Of a stretch of DNA of 64,000 nt, positions 42,594 through 52,890 are shown piece after piece (positions within the stretch are counted from its first letter, which is position 1; every line of letters begins with the position of its first letter). This DNA comes from DSYU01 sp964437595 (GTDB taxonomy: Bacteria; Chloroflexota; Anaerolineae; Anaerolineales; Anaerolineaceae): the NCBI GenBank assembly GCA_964437595.1, contig CAYTHO010000008.1:34094-98093 (forward strand). The letters run 5' to 3'. The notes under the pieces were generated by a model, which saw only the letters and a list, made by a program, of their open reading frames with translations, was not told where the DNA came from and searched no databases. The position numbers were made by a program, and so were the translations under genes.

Positions 42594-44128
42594 AGTCGGA
42601 CAAACTGGTTCTCGGCATCCTGCGCTTCCACAAAAGAAGCCGATTGAGCGCGGCCTTCGCGCAGCCACTCGCGCAAGTAGTGGATCACCTCGCGCTGCGA
42701 GACGGAGAGCGGCACCTGGCGAGACAGCGCGCTCATAATGTCCGCGGTGGTGAACTCGCGCTCGTTGTCGTTGAAGCCAATGTACATGGCATCGATGATG
42801 GCTTGCTCGATCTCCGCGCCAACGTAGCCTTCGGAGGCGGCAGCCAGGCGGTCGAGGTCGAAATCCTGGGGCAGGCGGCGGCGCTTGCGCAGGTGTACGG
42901 CGAAGACCTCTTTGCGTTCCTCCAGGGTGGGTAGGTCCAGGAAGAAAATTTCGTCAAAGCGGCCTTTACGCAGCAGCTCGGGCGGCAGGCTGGAGATATC
43001 GTTGGCAGTGGCTACCACGAACACCGGGGCCTTTTTCTCCTGCATCCAGGTGAGCACGGTGCCGAACACGCGCGTGCTGGTGCCGCTGTCCAGCCCGCCG
43101 TGGGCCAGGGCCTTTTCCATTTCATCAATCCACAGCACGCAGGGAGCGATGGTTTCGGCCAGGTGCAGGGCGCGGCGGGTGCGCTCTTCCGATTCGCCAA
43201 TCAGGCTGCCGAACAGCGCGCCGACATCCAGGCGCAGGAGGGGCATGCGCCACAACCCGCCGATCATCTTGGCGGTGAGGCTTTTACCGGTGCCGGGGAT
43301 GCCCAGCAGAGCAATGCCCTTGGGCATGGGCAGGCCGTATTCGCGGGCGCGGTCGGAGAAAGCCCGGTCGCGCAGGCGCAGCCATTCCTTGAGCACTTTC
43401 AGGCCGCCAACGTTATCCAGCGACTCCGTGAAGGGGAAGAATTCCAGGGCTTCGCTTTCGCGGATGATCTGCTTCTTTTCATCGGTTACCAGGTCGATAT
43501 CGGTATCGTCGAGCATGCCGTTGCGCACGATGGCTTTGGCAAATACCCGCTGGGCCTGAGAAGCGGTGAGGCCTACCGCGGCCTTGACCAGCTTTTCTTT
43601 CCCTAAAGCCGTCAGGTTAATGCGCACGCCGGAAATGTGGGTCAGGTCATCGAGCACCTTCTGCAGCTCGCTGGCGTCGGGCAGGGGAACAGCCTCCAGG
43701 ACGATCTCATCCTTTAGTTCATCGGGGATGCGCGAGGTTGGGGTAAGGATGAGGATGGATTTCTTGGTGAATTTCATTTCCTGCGAGAGACTGCGCAGCT
43801 TGCGGCGCACCTGGGCGTTCTGCCAGAAATCGTGAAAATCTTTGAGCACAAACAGGGTCGCCACCTGACCGTCCATTTTCCCAATCTGCTCCAGCGCTGC
43901 CAGCGGGTCGCGGGCGGCGGGTAAGCTGCCGCTGCTCGCAGAAACCCATTGGAATCCATCCGCTACGTCCCAACTCATGCTGCTGCGGTGCGTTTCCTCG
44001 CACATGCGTTTTATCATCTGCAGGGCGCGTTCTTCTTCGTGCGTGGTCAGGACAATGAAGGTGAAGCGCGCGCGCAGATAAGTGTCTAACTGCTTTTCAA
44101 ACCTTGGCATTTCTTTTTCGATCGTCAT
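42572..44128 (-). CDS. Ycf46-like AAA+ ATPase
   Basis: A 518-residue AAA+ protein. Residues 1-200 form the Ycf46-type N-terminal domain (LRARFTFIVLTTHEEERALQ; a non-canonical P-loop-like fold). The AAA+ module starts near 235 (NVGGLKVLKEWLRLR), with Walker A GIPGTGKSLTAK (276-287), Walker B CVLWIDEMEKAL (Glu336), sensor-1 VFVVATANDISSL and arginine-finger region LLRKGRFDEIFFL. The C-terminal helical lid follows. Ycf46 proteins occur in cyanobacteria and plastids with unknown role. This gene is the first of the run, and a promoter lies upstream; the next gene, HEAT/WD40 protein A, is 95 bases downstream. Confidence 0.93.
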   Translation of the reverse strand: MTIEKEMPRFEKQLDTYLRARFTFIVLTTHEEERALQMIKRMCEETHRSSMSWDVADGFQWVSASSGSLPAARDPLAALEQIGKMDGQVATLFVLKDFHDFWQNAQVRRKLRSLSQEMKFTKKSILILTPTSRIPDELKDEIVLEAVPLPDASELQKVLDDLTHISGVRINLTALGKEKLVKAAVGLTASQAQRVFAKAIVRNGMLDDTDIDLVTDEKKQIIRESEALEFFPFTESLDNVGGLKVLKEWLRLRDRAFSDRAREYGLPMPKGIALLGIPGTGKSLTAKMIGGLWRMPLLRLDVGALFGSLIGESEERTRRALHLAETIAPCVLWIDEMEKALAHGGLDSGTSTRVFGTVLTWMQEKKAPVFVVATANDISSLPPELLRKGRFDEIFFLDLPTLEERKEVFAVHLRKRRRLPQDFDLDRLAAASEGYVGAEIEQAIIDAMYIGFNDNEREFTTADIMSALSRQVPLSVSQREVIHYLREWLREGRAQSASFVEAQDAENQFVRLEIAPRK

Positions 44129-44203
44129 TCAGGCCAGTCTCCCTGTGTTTTTCTGGAGCTTTTGGATTTCGATAGGAATGAGGATTCTTGCCCCGAATAT
44201 TAT

Positions 44204-44232
44204 ATTTTACGCGCATTCGTTCAACTTTTCAA
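44204..44232 (-). promoter_or_regulatory. Predicted sigma-70 promoter for the AAA+/Hsp70 operon
   Basis: On the minus strand TTGAAA (44232-44227) and TAAAAT (44209-44204) are separated by exactly 17 bases. Transcription would begin near 44197, about 70 bases before the AAA+ ATG at 44128. The area is AT-rich in an otherwise GC-rich region. Confidence 0.55.
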
Positions 44233-44409
44233 ATAATTCGAACAATTGTTTTGTTATTGAAACCAAAAATAAGCCATCCATCCTATTTGCTGATAAAATC
44301 CCAGGAAAAGGCTGGGGCAAAACTCGACACGTTCCGTTCTTTTCCCCGAAACCAATCGCAAAGGTAATCCACGTGGTTTGTCTAAGATGGTGAATTGAGG
44401 AGGAACAAA

Positions 44410-45282
44410 ATGGATCCCGTTGAACATATCGTTTCATCGCAGTGCAAGCTGGGGGAAGGCCCCGTGTGGCACCCGGTTGAGCAGGTCTTGTACTGGTTGG
44501 ATATCTACCAGGGCCAACTCCATCGTTATGACTCGCACACGCAAGACCATGCTGTGGTGGAGTTAGGGCTGGTAACCAGCGCAATGGGTGTGAGGCCTGG
44601 GGGCGGGTTTGTCATGGCGACTCAGAAGGGGTTTGCCTTGTGGGACCCCAACTCCGGGAATTTTCAGTTCCTTGGGGACCCGGATGCCGATGAAACGGGC
44701 AGCACCCGCTTCAATGACGGTAAAACCGACCGCCAGGGGCGGTTTTGGGCGGGGAAAATGGGGCCTGACCCGGCCAACAGCCTCTTCCGCCTGGGTGCTG
44801 ACCGCTCAATACAGCGCATGGAAAGCAGCATCTACATCTCGAATGGTTTGGGCTGGAGCCCGGACAACCGGGTCTTCTACTTTACCGATTCGATGGCGAG
44901 GGCCATTTATGCGTACGATTTCGACGCCGATCGTGGTTTGATTGGCAGGCGCAGGATATTTGCACAGGTGGCAAACGATCCAAAGGAAGGCCTGCCGGAT
45001 GGTCTGGCGGTGGATGCCGAGGGCTGCATCTGGAGCGCCCGGTGGGGCGGCTGGAAAGTGGTGCGTTATTCGCCGGACGGATCGGTGGAACGAGAGATAC
45101 CAATGCCGGTGGAATTCCCAACCAGCTGTGCATTTGGAGGGTCCGGCCTGACCGATCTTTATATTACCTCTGCCTGGGTTGAGGTACCCCCTGAACGGAG
45201 AGACAGCCAGCCTATGGCTGGGGATTTATTCCGCCTGCGGGCGGGAGTCAGGGGCCTGGAGGAGCCGCTTTACCTGGGATAG
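44410..45282 (+). CDS. SMP-30/gluconolactonase-like family protein
   Basis: A 290-residue six-bladed beta-propeller of the SMP-30/gluconolactonase/LRE family, which hydrolyses sugar lactones. Metal-binding residues are visible: LGEGPVWHP (Glu), TRFNDGKTDRQGRFWAGKM (Asn), SNGLGWSPDN (Asn) and LPDGLAVDAEG (Asp). The ATG at 44410 has AGGAGG 8 bases upstream; an open start at 44395 has none. It likely opens an aldonolactone in pentose or hexose oxidation, fitting the following xylanase and mannosidase genes. It is followed by a strong hairpin. Confidence 0.9.
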   Translation: MDPVEHIVSSQCKLGEGPVWHPVEQVLYWLDIYQGQLHRYDSHTQDHAVVELGLVTSAMGVRPGGGFVMATQKGFALWDPNSGNFQFLGDPDADETGSTRFNDGKTDRQGRFWAGKMGPDPANSLFRLGADRSIQRMESSIYISNGLGWSPDNRVFYFTDSMARAIYAYDFDADRGLIGRRRIFAQVANDPKEGLPDGLAVDAEGCIWSARWGGWKVVRYSPDGSVEREIPMPVEFPTSCAFGGSGLTDLYITSAWVEVPPERRDSQPMAGDLFRLRAGVRGLEEPLYLG

Positions 45283-45299
45283 GTTCCAGAACGAATAAC

Positions 45300-45350
45300 A
45301 TGCCAGAAGCAAATTTCCGAACGGAAAATCTGCTTCTGGCATTTCATTTT
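45300..45350 (+). terminator. Rho-independent terminator after the SMP-30-like gene
   Basis: ATGCCAGAAGCA (45300-45311) pairs perfectly with TGCTTCTGGCAT (45331-45342), a 12-bp stem with a 19-base loop, followed by TTCATTTT. It lies between convergent ends of the lactonase and xylanase genes. Confidence 0.85.
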
Positions 45351-45371
45351 CACCAATCGCCAGGAAGAGAA

Positions 45372-46391
45372 TTACGAAACGCTGGAGGTCTTCAGCATCG
45401 CTTCAAGCGTTCTGTGGATGCTTTCATACGCGGGTTTAGGCTGGTAGTACTGGTCGAAGATCAGCGGTTCATCCGGGTGCCCGGTGAAGCCGGGAATCCA
45501 TGAATACCGGTCGGCTACGCCCCACAGGATACACGCTTTAAACTGCGGGACGCGCAGCGCTGTACCCAGGATTTTTTCGTAAACATCCGCCTGCTGGCGC
45601 AGCCGGTCTTCCAGCGAGCCGGTGGCGTTCTGGATAGCCACATCCATTTCGGTGATATGGATTTCCAGGCCCAGGTCGCCCAGGCGCTTCATGTTTTCGT
45701 ACATCTCGTTTGTGTCAGGTGGTTTGGCAAGCTTTTCTGTGCCGTTGATGGCAATGTGCATTTGCATGCCAACCCCGTGGATGGGGACATTCAGGGCGAG
45801 CAGTTCTTTGGCGGTATTGTAGATGGCGTTGGATTTACTATTTATCCCTTCCGCGCTGTAATCGTTGAGGAAAAGGCGCGCGGAGGGATCGGCTTCATGC
45901 GCCCAGCGGAAGGCGTACTCGATGTAATCTGGACCAATGGTATGCATCCAGAAGGAATCGCGCAGGCTGCCGTCCGCCTCAATGGGTTCATTGACCACAT
46001 CCCAGACTTCAATCTCTTCATGGAAATGGCCCATGGTGGTGAAGATATGTTCGTGGAGCAGTTCGAGGGCCTGGTTTCGGTTGAAATCGCCCTCAATCAG
46101 CCAGGGCGGGTTTTGATGGTGCCAGACCAGGGTATGACCACGGATGTGCATGAAATTGGCTTTGGCGAAAAACACCAGTTCGTCGGCGGGTCCAAAGTTG
46201 TACACTTTGGGCTCGGGGCAAAGATTGCCAAATTTCAATTCGTTTTCGGCGGTCAGGAAATTGAATTCTTCTGCCAGGGTTTCCCGGTAAGCCGAATCGG
46301 TACGCAGCGCGTGGGCGTTTGCCGCAGCGCCCATGTAAAATTCTTGCAGATCAGCTATTTCGCGTAAGGAAGCAGTATGGTCTGCTGTCAT
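45372..46391 (-). CDS. GH10 endo-1,4-beta-xylanase, intracellular type
   Basis: A 339-residue (beta/alpha)8 GH10 enzyme. The acid/base Glu135 lies in WDVVNEPIEADG and the nucleophile Glu248 in LEIHITEMDV; GHTLVWHHQNPPW is the conserved substrate-site block. There is no signal peptide or carbohydrate-binding module, so it probably acts on imported xylo-oligosaccharides in the cytoplasm. AAGGAGAGG precedes the ATG. It is divergent from the TIM-barrel isomerase gene next door, and the shared 157-base gap contains promoter and operator-like signals. Confidence 0.93.
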   Translation of the reverse strand: MTADHTASLREIADLQEFYMGAAANAHALRTDSAYRETLAEEFNFLTAENELKFGNLCPEPKVYNFGPADELVFFAKANFMHIRGHTLVWHHQNPPWLIEGDFNRNQALELLHEHIFTTMGHFHEEIEVWDVVNEPIEADGSLRDSFWMHTIGPDYIEYAFRWAHEADPSARLFLNDYSAEGINSKSNAIYNTAKELLALNVPIHGVGMQMHIAINGTEKLAKPPDTNEMYENMKRLGDLGLEIHITEMDVAIQNATGSLEDRLRQQADVYEKILGTALRVPQFKACILWGVADRYSWIPGFTGHPDEPLIFDQYYQPKPAYESIHRTLEAMLKTSSVS

Positions 46392-46474
46392 GAGCCTCTC
46401 CTTGCCATAGAGATAGGTGAATATAGTTTAGCATAATCACTGTCAGACATTCATTCTGATTCGGACGTTACATT

Positions 46475-46503
46475 TTACATATTTGATAGCTGGAAGCTAT
46501 AAT
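46475..46503 (+). promoter_or_regulatory. Predicted promoter with overlapping operator for the sugar isomerase gene
   Basis: TTACAT (46475-46480) and TATAAT (46498-46503) are separated by 17 bases. The perfect inverted repeat ATAGCT-GGA-AGCTAT (46486-46500) overlaps the -10 box, a typical place for repressor binding. Confidence 0.5.
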
Positions 46504-46548
46504 GGAAGGAGCAGAGCCTTTGTGGAACAGTTAATATGGAGGTTGATG

Positions 46549-47388
46549 ATGCGGTTAGGCGGTCCAATTTTTTCTGAGAAGATGGACCCGGAACATTGGG
46601 TCAATGCCGTGAAGGCGGCCGGCTACCGGGCTGCATACTGCCCGGCAGCCGGGAATGGCGCAGCGAGTCAAGAGGAAATCCGGGCTTACGCGGCAGCCGC
46701 AGCCCGAGCTGATATTGTGATTGCTGAGGTGGGCGCGTGGAGTAACCCGCTCAGCCCGGATGACGAAACGCGCCGCAAGGCAGTTGAATTGTGCCAGCGG
46801 CAGTTAGCGCTGGCGGATGAGATTGGGGCGCGCTGCTGTGTGAATATTGCCGGATCGCGGGGAGCGCAGTGGGATGGCCCGCACAAAGATAATCTGACCG
46901 CGGAAACGTTTGAGCAGATCGTTGCAACGGTCCGCGAAATCATCGATGCCGTGCGGCCAAAGCGAACGTATTACACCCTTGAGCCCATGCCGTGGGCATA
47001 TCCCGACTCACCGGACAGCTACCTGGAACTGATCCGCGCCATCGATCGCGAGCGGTTTGCCGTGCATCTTGACCCGGTAAATATGATCAACAGTCCGCAG
47101 CGCTATTTCAATAACGGCGTGTTTTTGCGCGAGTGTTTTGCCAAACTGGGCAGGTATATCCAAAGCATCCATGCCAAAGATATCCTGCTCAGCGAGAAGC
47201 TGACCACGCACCTCGATGAAATGCGCCCCGGGTTGGGAAATCTGGATTATCATACATTCCTGCGCGAGGCCGCTCAATTACCGGCGGATACACCGCTCAT
47301 GCTCGAACATCTGCCAGAGGCGCAGGATTACCAGCTGGCTGCCGGGTACGTTCGTTCGGTAGCGGATGAGTTGGGCCTGCCTCTATAG
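46549..47388 (+). CDS. Sugar phosphate isomerase/epimerase (xylose-isomerase-like TIM barrel)
   Basis: A 279-residue TIM-barrel protein of the AP endonuclease 2 fold. Motifs include ARCCVNIAGSRGAQWDGP, TYYTLEPMPWAYPDSPDSY (metal-binding Glu), FAVHLDPVNMINSP and YIQSIHAKDILL. The start at 46549 (MRLGGPIF) follows GGAGG by 6 bases; the ATG three bases earlier is also possible. The family isomerises or epimerises sugars and keto acids; the precise substrate cannot be read. It lies between the xylanase and a VOC protein and probably takes part in the same sugar pathway. Confidence 0.82.
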   Translation: MRLGGPIFSEKMDPEHWVNAVKAAGYRAAYCPAAGNGAASQEEIRAYAAAAARADIVIAEVGAWSNPLSPDDETRRKAVELCQRQLALADEIGARCCVNIAGSRGAQWDGPHKDNLTAETFEQIVATVREIIDAVRPKRTYYTLEPMPWAYPDSPDSYLELIRAIDRERFAVHLDPVNMINSPQRYFNNGVFLRECFAKLGRYIQSIHAKDILLSEKLTTHLDEMRPGLGNLDYHTFLREAAQLPADTPLMLEHLPEAQDYQLAAGYVRSVADELGLPL

Positions 47389-47477
47389 CGCAGCGCGCTT
47401 GATGAGAGAAGAACCTTTTGCAGGCAAGTAAACAGCAAGAGTATCAGTCACGATTACAACACACAGGAGATACAGCA

Positions 47478-47930
47478 ATGACGGATGGGATGGGAACCAA
47501 TATTGTCGTACAGGTGGGCATCATCGTAAAAGATATCGAGAAGACGCTGGATCATTACGTGGATGTCTTCCAGTTGGAAAAACGCCCGAATGTTTCCATC
47601 ACGGATGGGCCGGAAATCGCGCATACCAATTACCGCGGGCAGACTTCATCCGCCGTGGCGAAACTGGCCTTCATCAATATGGGGCAGTTGGACATCGAAT
47701 TGATCGAGCCAATCGGCGCGCCGAGTACGTGGAAGGATTTCCTGGATGCGCACGGCGAAGGCGTTCATCACCTGGCTTTTTTTGTGAAAGGCACCGATCA
47801 GGTGGTGGCTTACCTGGAAGGCAAAGGAATTCCGAAGGTACAGCGGGGCGATTACACCGGCGGCATGTACACGTATATGGACAGCGCGCCGAAGCTCGGT
47901 GTGATGCTGGAACTGCTGGAAAACTTCTAA
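47478..47930 (+). CDS. VOC-superfamily protein (glyoxalase/bleomycin-resistance fold)
   Basis: A 150-residue vicinal-oxygen-chelate fold protein. The N-terminal strand IVVQVGIIVKDIEKTLDHYVDVF and the later GEGVHHLAFFVKG and LGVMLELLEN match the methylmalonyl-CoA epimerase/glyoxalase-like pattern, with a His in VHHLAF and a Glu in MLELLE as likely metal ligands. The ATG at 47478 follows AGGAGA by 8 bases; further upstream starts are not supported. It may act on a sugar-derived or acyl-CoA substrate; exact activity is unknown. It is close behind the isomerase gene and probably in the same transcript. Confidence 0.8.
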   Translation: MTDGMGTNIVVQVGIIVKDIEKTLDHYVDVFQLEKRPNVSITDGPEIAHTNYRGQTSSAVAKLAFINMGQLDIELIEPIGAPSTWKDFLDAHGEGVHHLAFFVKGTDQVVAYLEGKGIPKVQRGDYTGGMYTYMDSAPKLGVMLELLENF

Positions 47931-47988
47931 ACGAATTGCATCCCGAAGCGGACATGATTTTGCCCGGCAGGCATGCGAGGGGTTGCGT

Positions 47989-48768
47989 TTACTGCTGGTC
48001 GCAAATCGTGTAGGCTTCCTGCAGGGACTCGAACAGGTCTCGGGTCGGGCGGAATTCGTGACCCACATAAAGATCGTAGGGTGTGGCGGCCAGTGCTTTG
48101 CAAAGGCCGGCGTAATTGACTTCCTGCGTATCGCCGATTTCGCACCGCCCGGGAACGCCGGCAGTGTGGAAATGCCCGATCCACTGGATATTATCGACAA
48201 TGGTGCGGATCAGGTTTCCTTCCATGATCTGCATGTGGTAGATATCATACAGCAGTTTCACGCGCGGACTGTTGACGCGCTTGACGACTTCCAGGCCCCA
48301 CGCGGTATGATCGCACTGGTAGCCGGGGTGGTCAACGATGGTATTCAACAACTCCATGTTGAGGTTGACCCCCATTTTCTCGGCGTATGGGGCAATCTTG
48401 CGAAAACCTGCCGCGCATGCCTCAATTGCCTCTTCCTCGCTTTGCCCGGGCCGGCGGTTGCCGCTGAAGCAGATGACCCCGGGCACATTGAACCGGGCAG
48501 CCAGGTCGATAGACTCATGCAGCTCGGCGGCGATGCGCTCGTGCTGATCCGGGTCATTCAGGCCGGTGGCCAGGCTGTCGTGCCCGCTGAAGCTGGCGAT
48601 GCGCAGGCCGTGCTTCTGAGCCAGTCCGGCAAGCGCTGGAAAAGATTCGTCCGGCTTCCATAGCTCAATGGCGGCAAAACCAATGGCCGCAACGCTGGCA
48701 AGGAACCTGGGCATCGGCACAGGCAGGGGTTCCATCATAGGGAAACAAACCGATTGTTTCATTCGCAT
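47989..48768 (-). CDS. Hydroxypyruvate isomerase-like TIM-barrel protein
   Basis: A protein of about 259 residues of the hydroxypyruvate isomerase (Hyi) group. Typical text: NMELLNTIVDHPGYQCDHTA, VKLLYDIYHMQIMEGNLIRT and IGHFHTAGVPGRCEIGDTQE, with metal-site Glu/Asp/His residues. Hyi interconverts hydroxypyruvate and tartronate semialdehyde; relatives act on other small sugars. The ATG at 48768 has GGAG 6 bases before it; an ATG at 48780 is an alternative. It is convergent with the VOC gene and divergent from LacI. A second TIM-barrel isomerase lies 600 bases away on the other strand. Confidence 0.85.
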   Translation of the reverse strand: MRMKQSVCFPMMEPLPVPMPRFLASVAAIGFAAIELWKPDESFPALAGLAQKHGLRIASFSGHDSLATGLNDPDQHERIAAELHESIDLAARFNVPGVICFSGNRRPGQSEEEAIEACAAGFRKIAPYAEKMGVNLNMELLNTIVDHPGYQCDHTAWGLEVVKRVNSPRVKLLYDIYHMQIMEGNLIRTIVDNIQWIGHFHTAGVPGRCEIGDTQEVNYAGLCKALAATPYDLYVGHEFRPTRDLFESLQEAYTICDQQ

Positions 48769-48915
48769 AACTGGCTCCATAATAGGGCAGGGTAGGGCGT
48801 GATGAGGGGATCGGCGGCGATATATTAGGATCTTTCGTTATTATACCTGCGACCAGCGCTGTATCTTCGAGAAGGCGCCCAGTATTTGCTGGTCAAAACA
48901 GTGGTTCAGGTTATA

Positions 48916-48943
48916 TTGACTCTACTAAAATTTTAGCTATAAT
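48916..48943 (+). promoter_or_regulatory. Predicted promoter of the LacI gene with palindrome in the spacer
   Basis: TTGACT (48916-48921) and the perfect TATAAT (48938-48943) are separated by 16 bases. The spacer holds CTAAAATTTTAG (48925-48936), a perfect 12-bp palindrome, which could be a self-regulation site. The start codon is 51 bases after the -10 box. Confidence 0.6.
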
Positions 48944-48994
48944 CAATGTAAGTTTAGATAAAAAATTCGTTTTCAAAGAGAATAAATATCACCC

Positions 48995-50065
48995 ATGCCG
49001 AGCTCGAGAAAGAACCGCGTAAAGTTATTCGATATTGCTCAAGCGAGCGGCGTCTCCTTAACGGCTGTCTCTCTGGCATTGGGAGATAAACCCGGAATTT
49101 CTGAAGAAACCCGGGTCCGCGTACTGGAAATTGCCCGCTCCCTGGGATACCGGTTCAAATCCCCATCCGCGCTGGCGGCGGCAAAAAAAATAAAAACCAT
49201 TGGGCTTTTGGTCAAATCCAGCCCGGACGATGAACCCCAGGCGAACCATTTTTATTCGCATATCATCGCGGGGGTCGAATCGGCCTGCCGGCAGATGGGC
49301 ATTAATTTGATGTTCGCGAACCTGCCGGTGGATCGGGAGAATTTTCCGTTAGGAATCCCACCACTGTTGGAAAAGGATGATGTGGATGGACTGTTGTTGG
49401 CCGGTATGATTGTTGAGGATTCGATCAGCCGCATCCTGGATGCCCGCCGCTGCCCGGTGGTACTGGTGGATTCATACTGTACCAAGCATGCCTATAACTC
49501 GGTGATTTCGGATAATATTCTGGGCGCGTACCAGGCGACCGAATACCTGATCCGCAAAGGGCACCGGCAGGTTGGTTTTATTGGCGGGCATGACCAGGCC
49601 TACCCCAGCCTCCGCGACCGCCGCACAGGCTATCTACGGGCCCTGGCAGATCACGATATCAGCACCCCGTATTTTGCCGACTGCCTGATGAACCGCGTCG
49701 AGGTCAGCGCAGCCGTTTTAAAACTGGTGATGCAGCACCGCGAGATCACCGGGCTGGTATGCGTCAACGACGAAACAGCCATTTCAACCATGTATGCACT
49801 CATTGAAGCGGGCATTCGGGTACCACAGGAAATTTCAATCATCGGCTTTGATGATATCTACCTGGCGGAGACCGTGGTTCCCTCACTGACCACCATGCGC
49901 GTCAACAAGCAGAGCATGGGCAGGCTGGCGGTCCAGTTGTTACTCAACCAGGTGTACCAGCCTGATGGGGGATGCATCACCTCGATTTTCCGCCCATCGC
50001 TGATTGAGCGAAATTCGGTTGTATCCGTTTGCCAGGGTGAAGATGTAGTAAGAGAAAAAGCGTAA
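48995..50065 (+). CDS. LacI-family transcriptional regulator
   Basis: A 356-residue repressor. The N-terminal HTH reads KLFDIAQASGVSLTAVSLAL followed by the hinge-helix region (SALAAAKKIKTIGLLV), then a sugar-binding domain with VVLVDSYCTKHAYNSVISDN, GHRQVGFIGGHDQ and EISIIGFDDIYLAE. LacI proteins sense sugars and bind palindromic operators with central CG. The likely target is the neighbouring mannoside-utilisation genes; a perfect palindrome GGTTTCGAAACC lies before the GH130 gene. No GGAGG is seen before the ATG. Confidence 0.93.
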   Translation: MPSSRKNRVKLFDIAQASGVSLTAVSLALGDKPGISEETRVRVLEIARSLGYRFKSPSALAAAKKIKTIGLLVKSSPDDEPQANHFYSHIIAGVESACRQMGINLMFANLPVDRENFPLGIPPLLEKDDVDGLLLAGMIVEDSISRILDARRCPVVLVDSYCTKHAYNSVISDNILGAYQATEYLIRKGHRQVGFIGGHDQAYPSLRDRRTGYLRALADHDISTPYFADCLMNRVEVSAAVLKLVMQHREITGLVCVNDETAISTMYALIEAGIRVPQEISIIGFDDIYLAETVVPSLTTMRVNKQSMGRLAVQLLLNQVYQPDGGCITSIFRPSLIERNSVVSVCQGEDVVREKA

Positions 50066-50125
50066 AGAACGGTATCCGTCTCGATCCCATATCCCTGCTG
50101 TTTGCTAGAAGAATTGGAGCTTTTT

Positions 50126-52600
<2,475 letters not shown>

Positions 52601-52610
52601 TTGAAAGTTC

Positions 52611-52651
52611 ATCCGCCGCAGCGCTTCACGCGCTTCGCGGCGGATTTTGTT
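52611..52651 (+). terminator. Terminator after the beta-mannosidase gene
   Basis: ATCCGCCGC (52611-52619) pairs perfectly with GCGGCGGAT (52637-52645), with a second short GCGC stem inside, and is followed by TTTTGTTT. It is 11 bases after the stop codon. Confidence 0.82.
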
Positions 52652-52686
52652 TCTGCAACAATGATGCTGACACCTGGAGTTAAAAG

Positions 52687-52723
52687 TCACTGGCCTGGAT
52701 GAGGGGGGCATCCAGGCCAGTGA
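52687..52723. repeat. Perfect 15-bp hairpin between mannosidase and GH130 genes
   Basis: TCACTGGCCTGGATG (52687-52701) and CATCCAGGCCAGTGA (52709-52723) are perfect reverse complements around the loop AGGGGGG. No U-run follows. Besides blocking read-through it could act in RNA processing. Confidence 0.75.
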
Positions 52724-52760
52724 TGTTTAGATTATAGCAGGTTTCCAAAAAATGGCAAGT

Positions 52761-52772
52761 GGTTTCGAAACC
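52761..52772. promoter_or_regulatory. LacI-type operator candidate upstream of the GH130 gene
   Basis: GGTTTCGAAACC is a perfect 12-bp palindrome with a central CG, the usual form of LacI-family operators. It lies 119 bases before the GH130 start and not in any gene. Confidence 0.5.
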
Positions 52773-52890
52773 CATTCACCCGAAAATCGCGCGTTTACAC
52801 TTTACAAAACTGAAAGCTATACAAGGTTTGGATTTGTAGTGTACAATACTTTTGATATCCATACATTATAAAACCCAGGCAGGAGCTGAT

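Noticed and set aside
44129..44409. Riboswitch in the leader region between AAA+ and SMP-30 genes
   Set aside because: The stretch is AT-rich and shows promoter boxes on the minus strand but no recognisable conserved riboswitch core.
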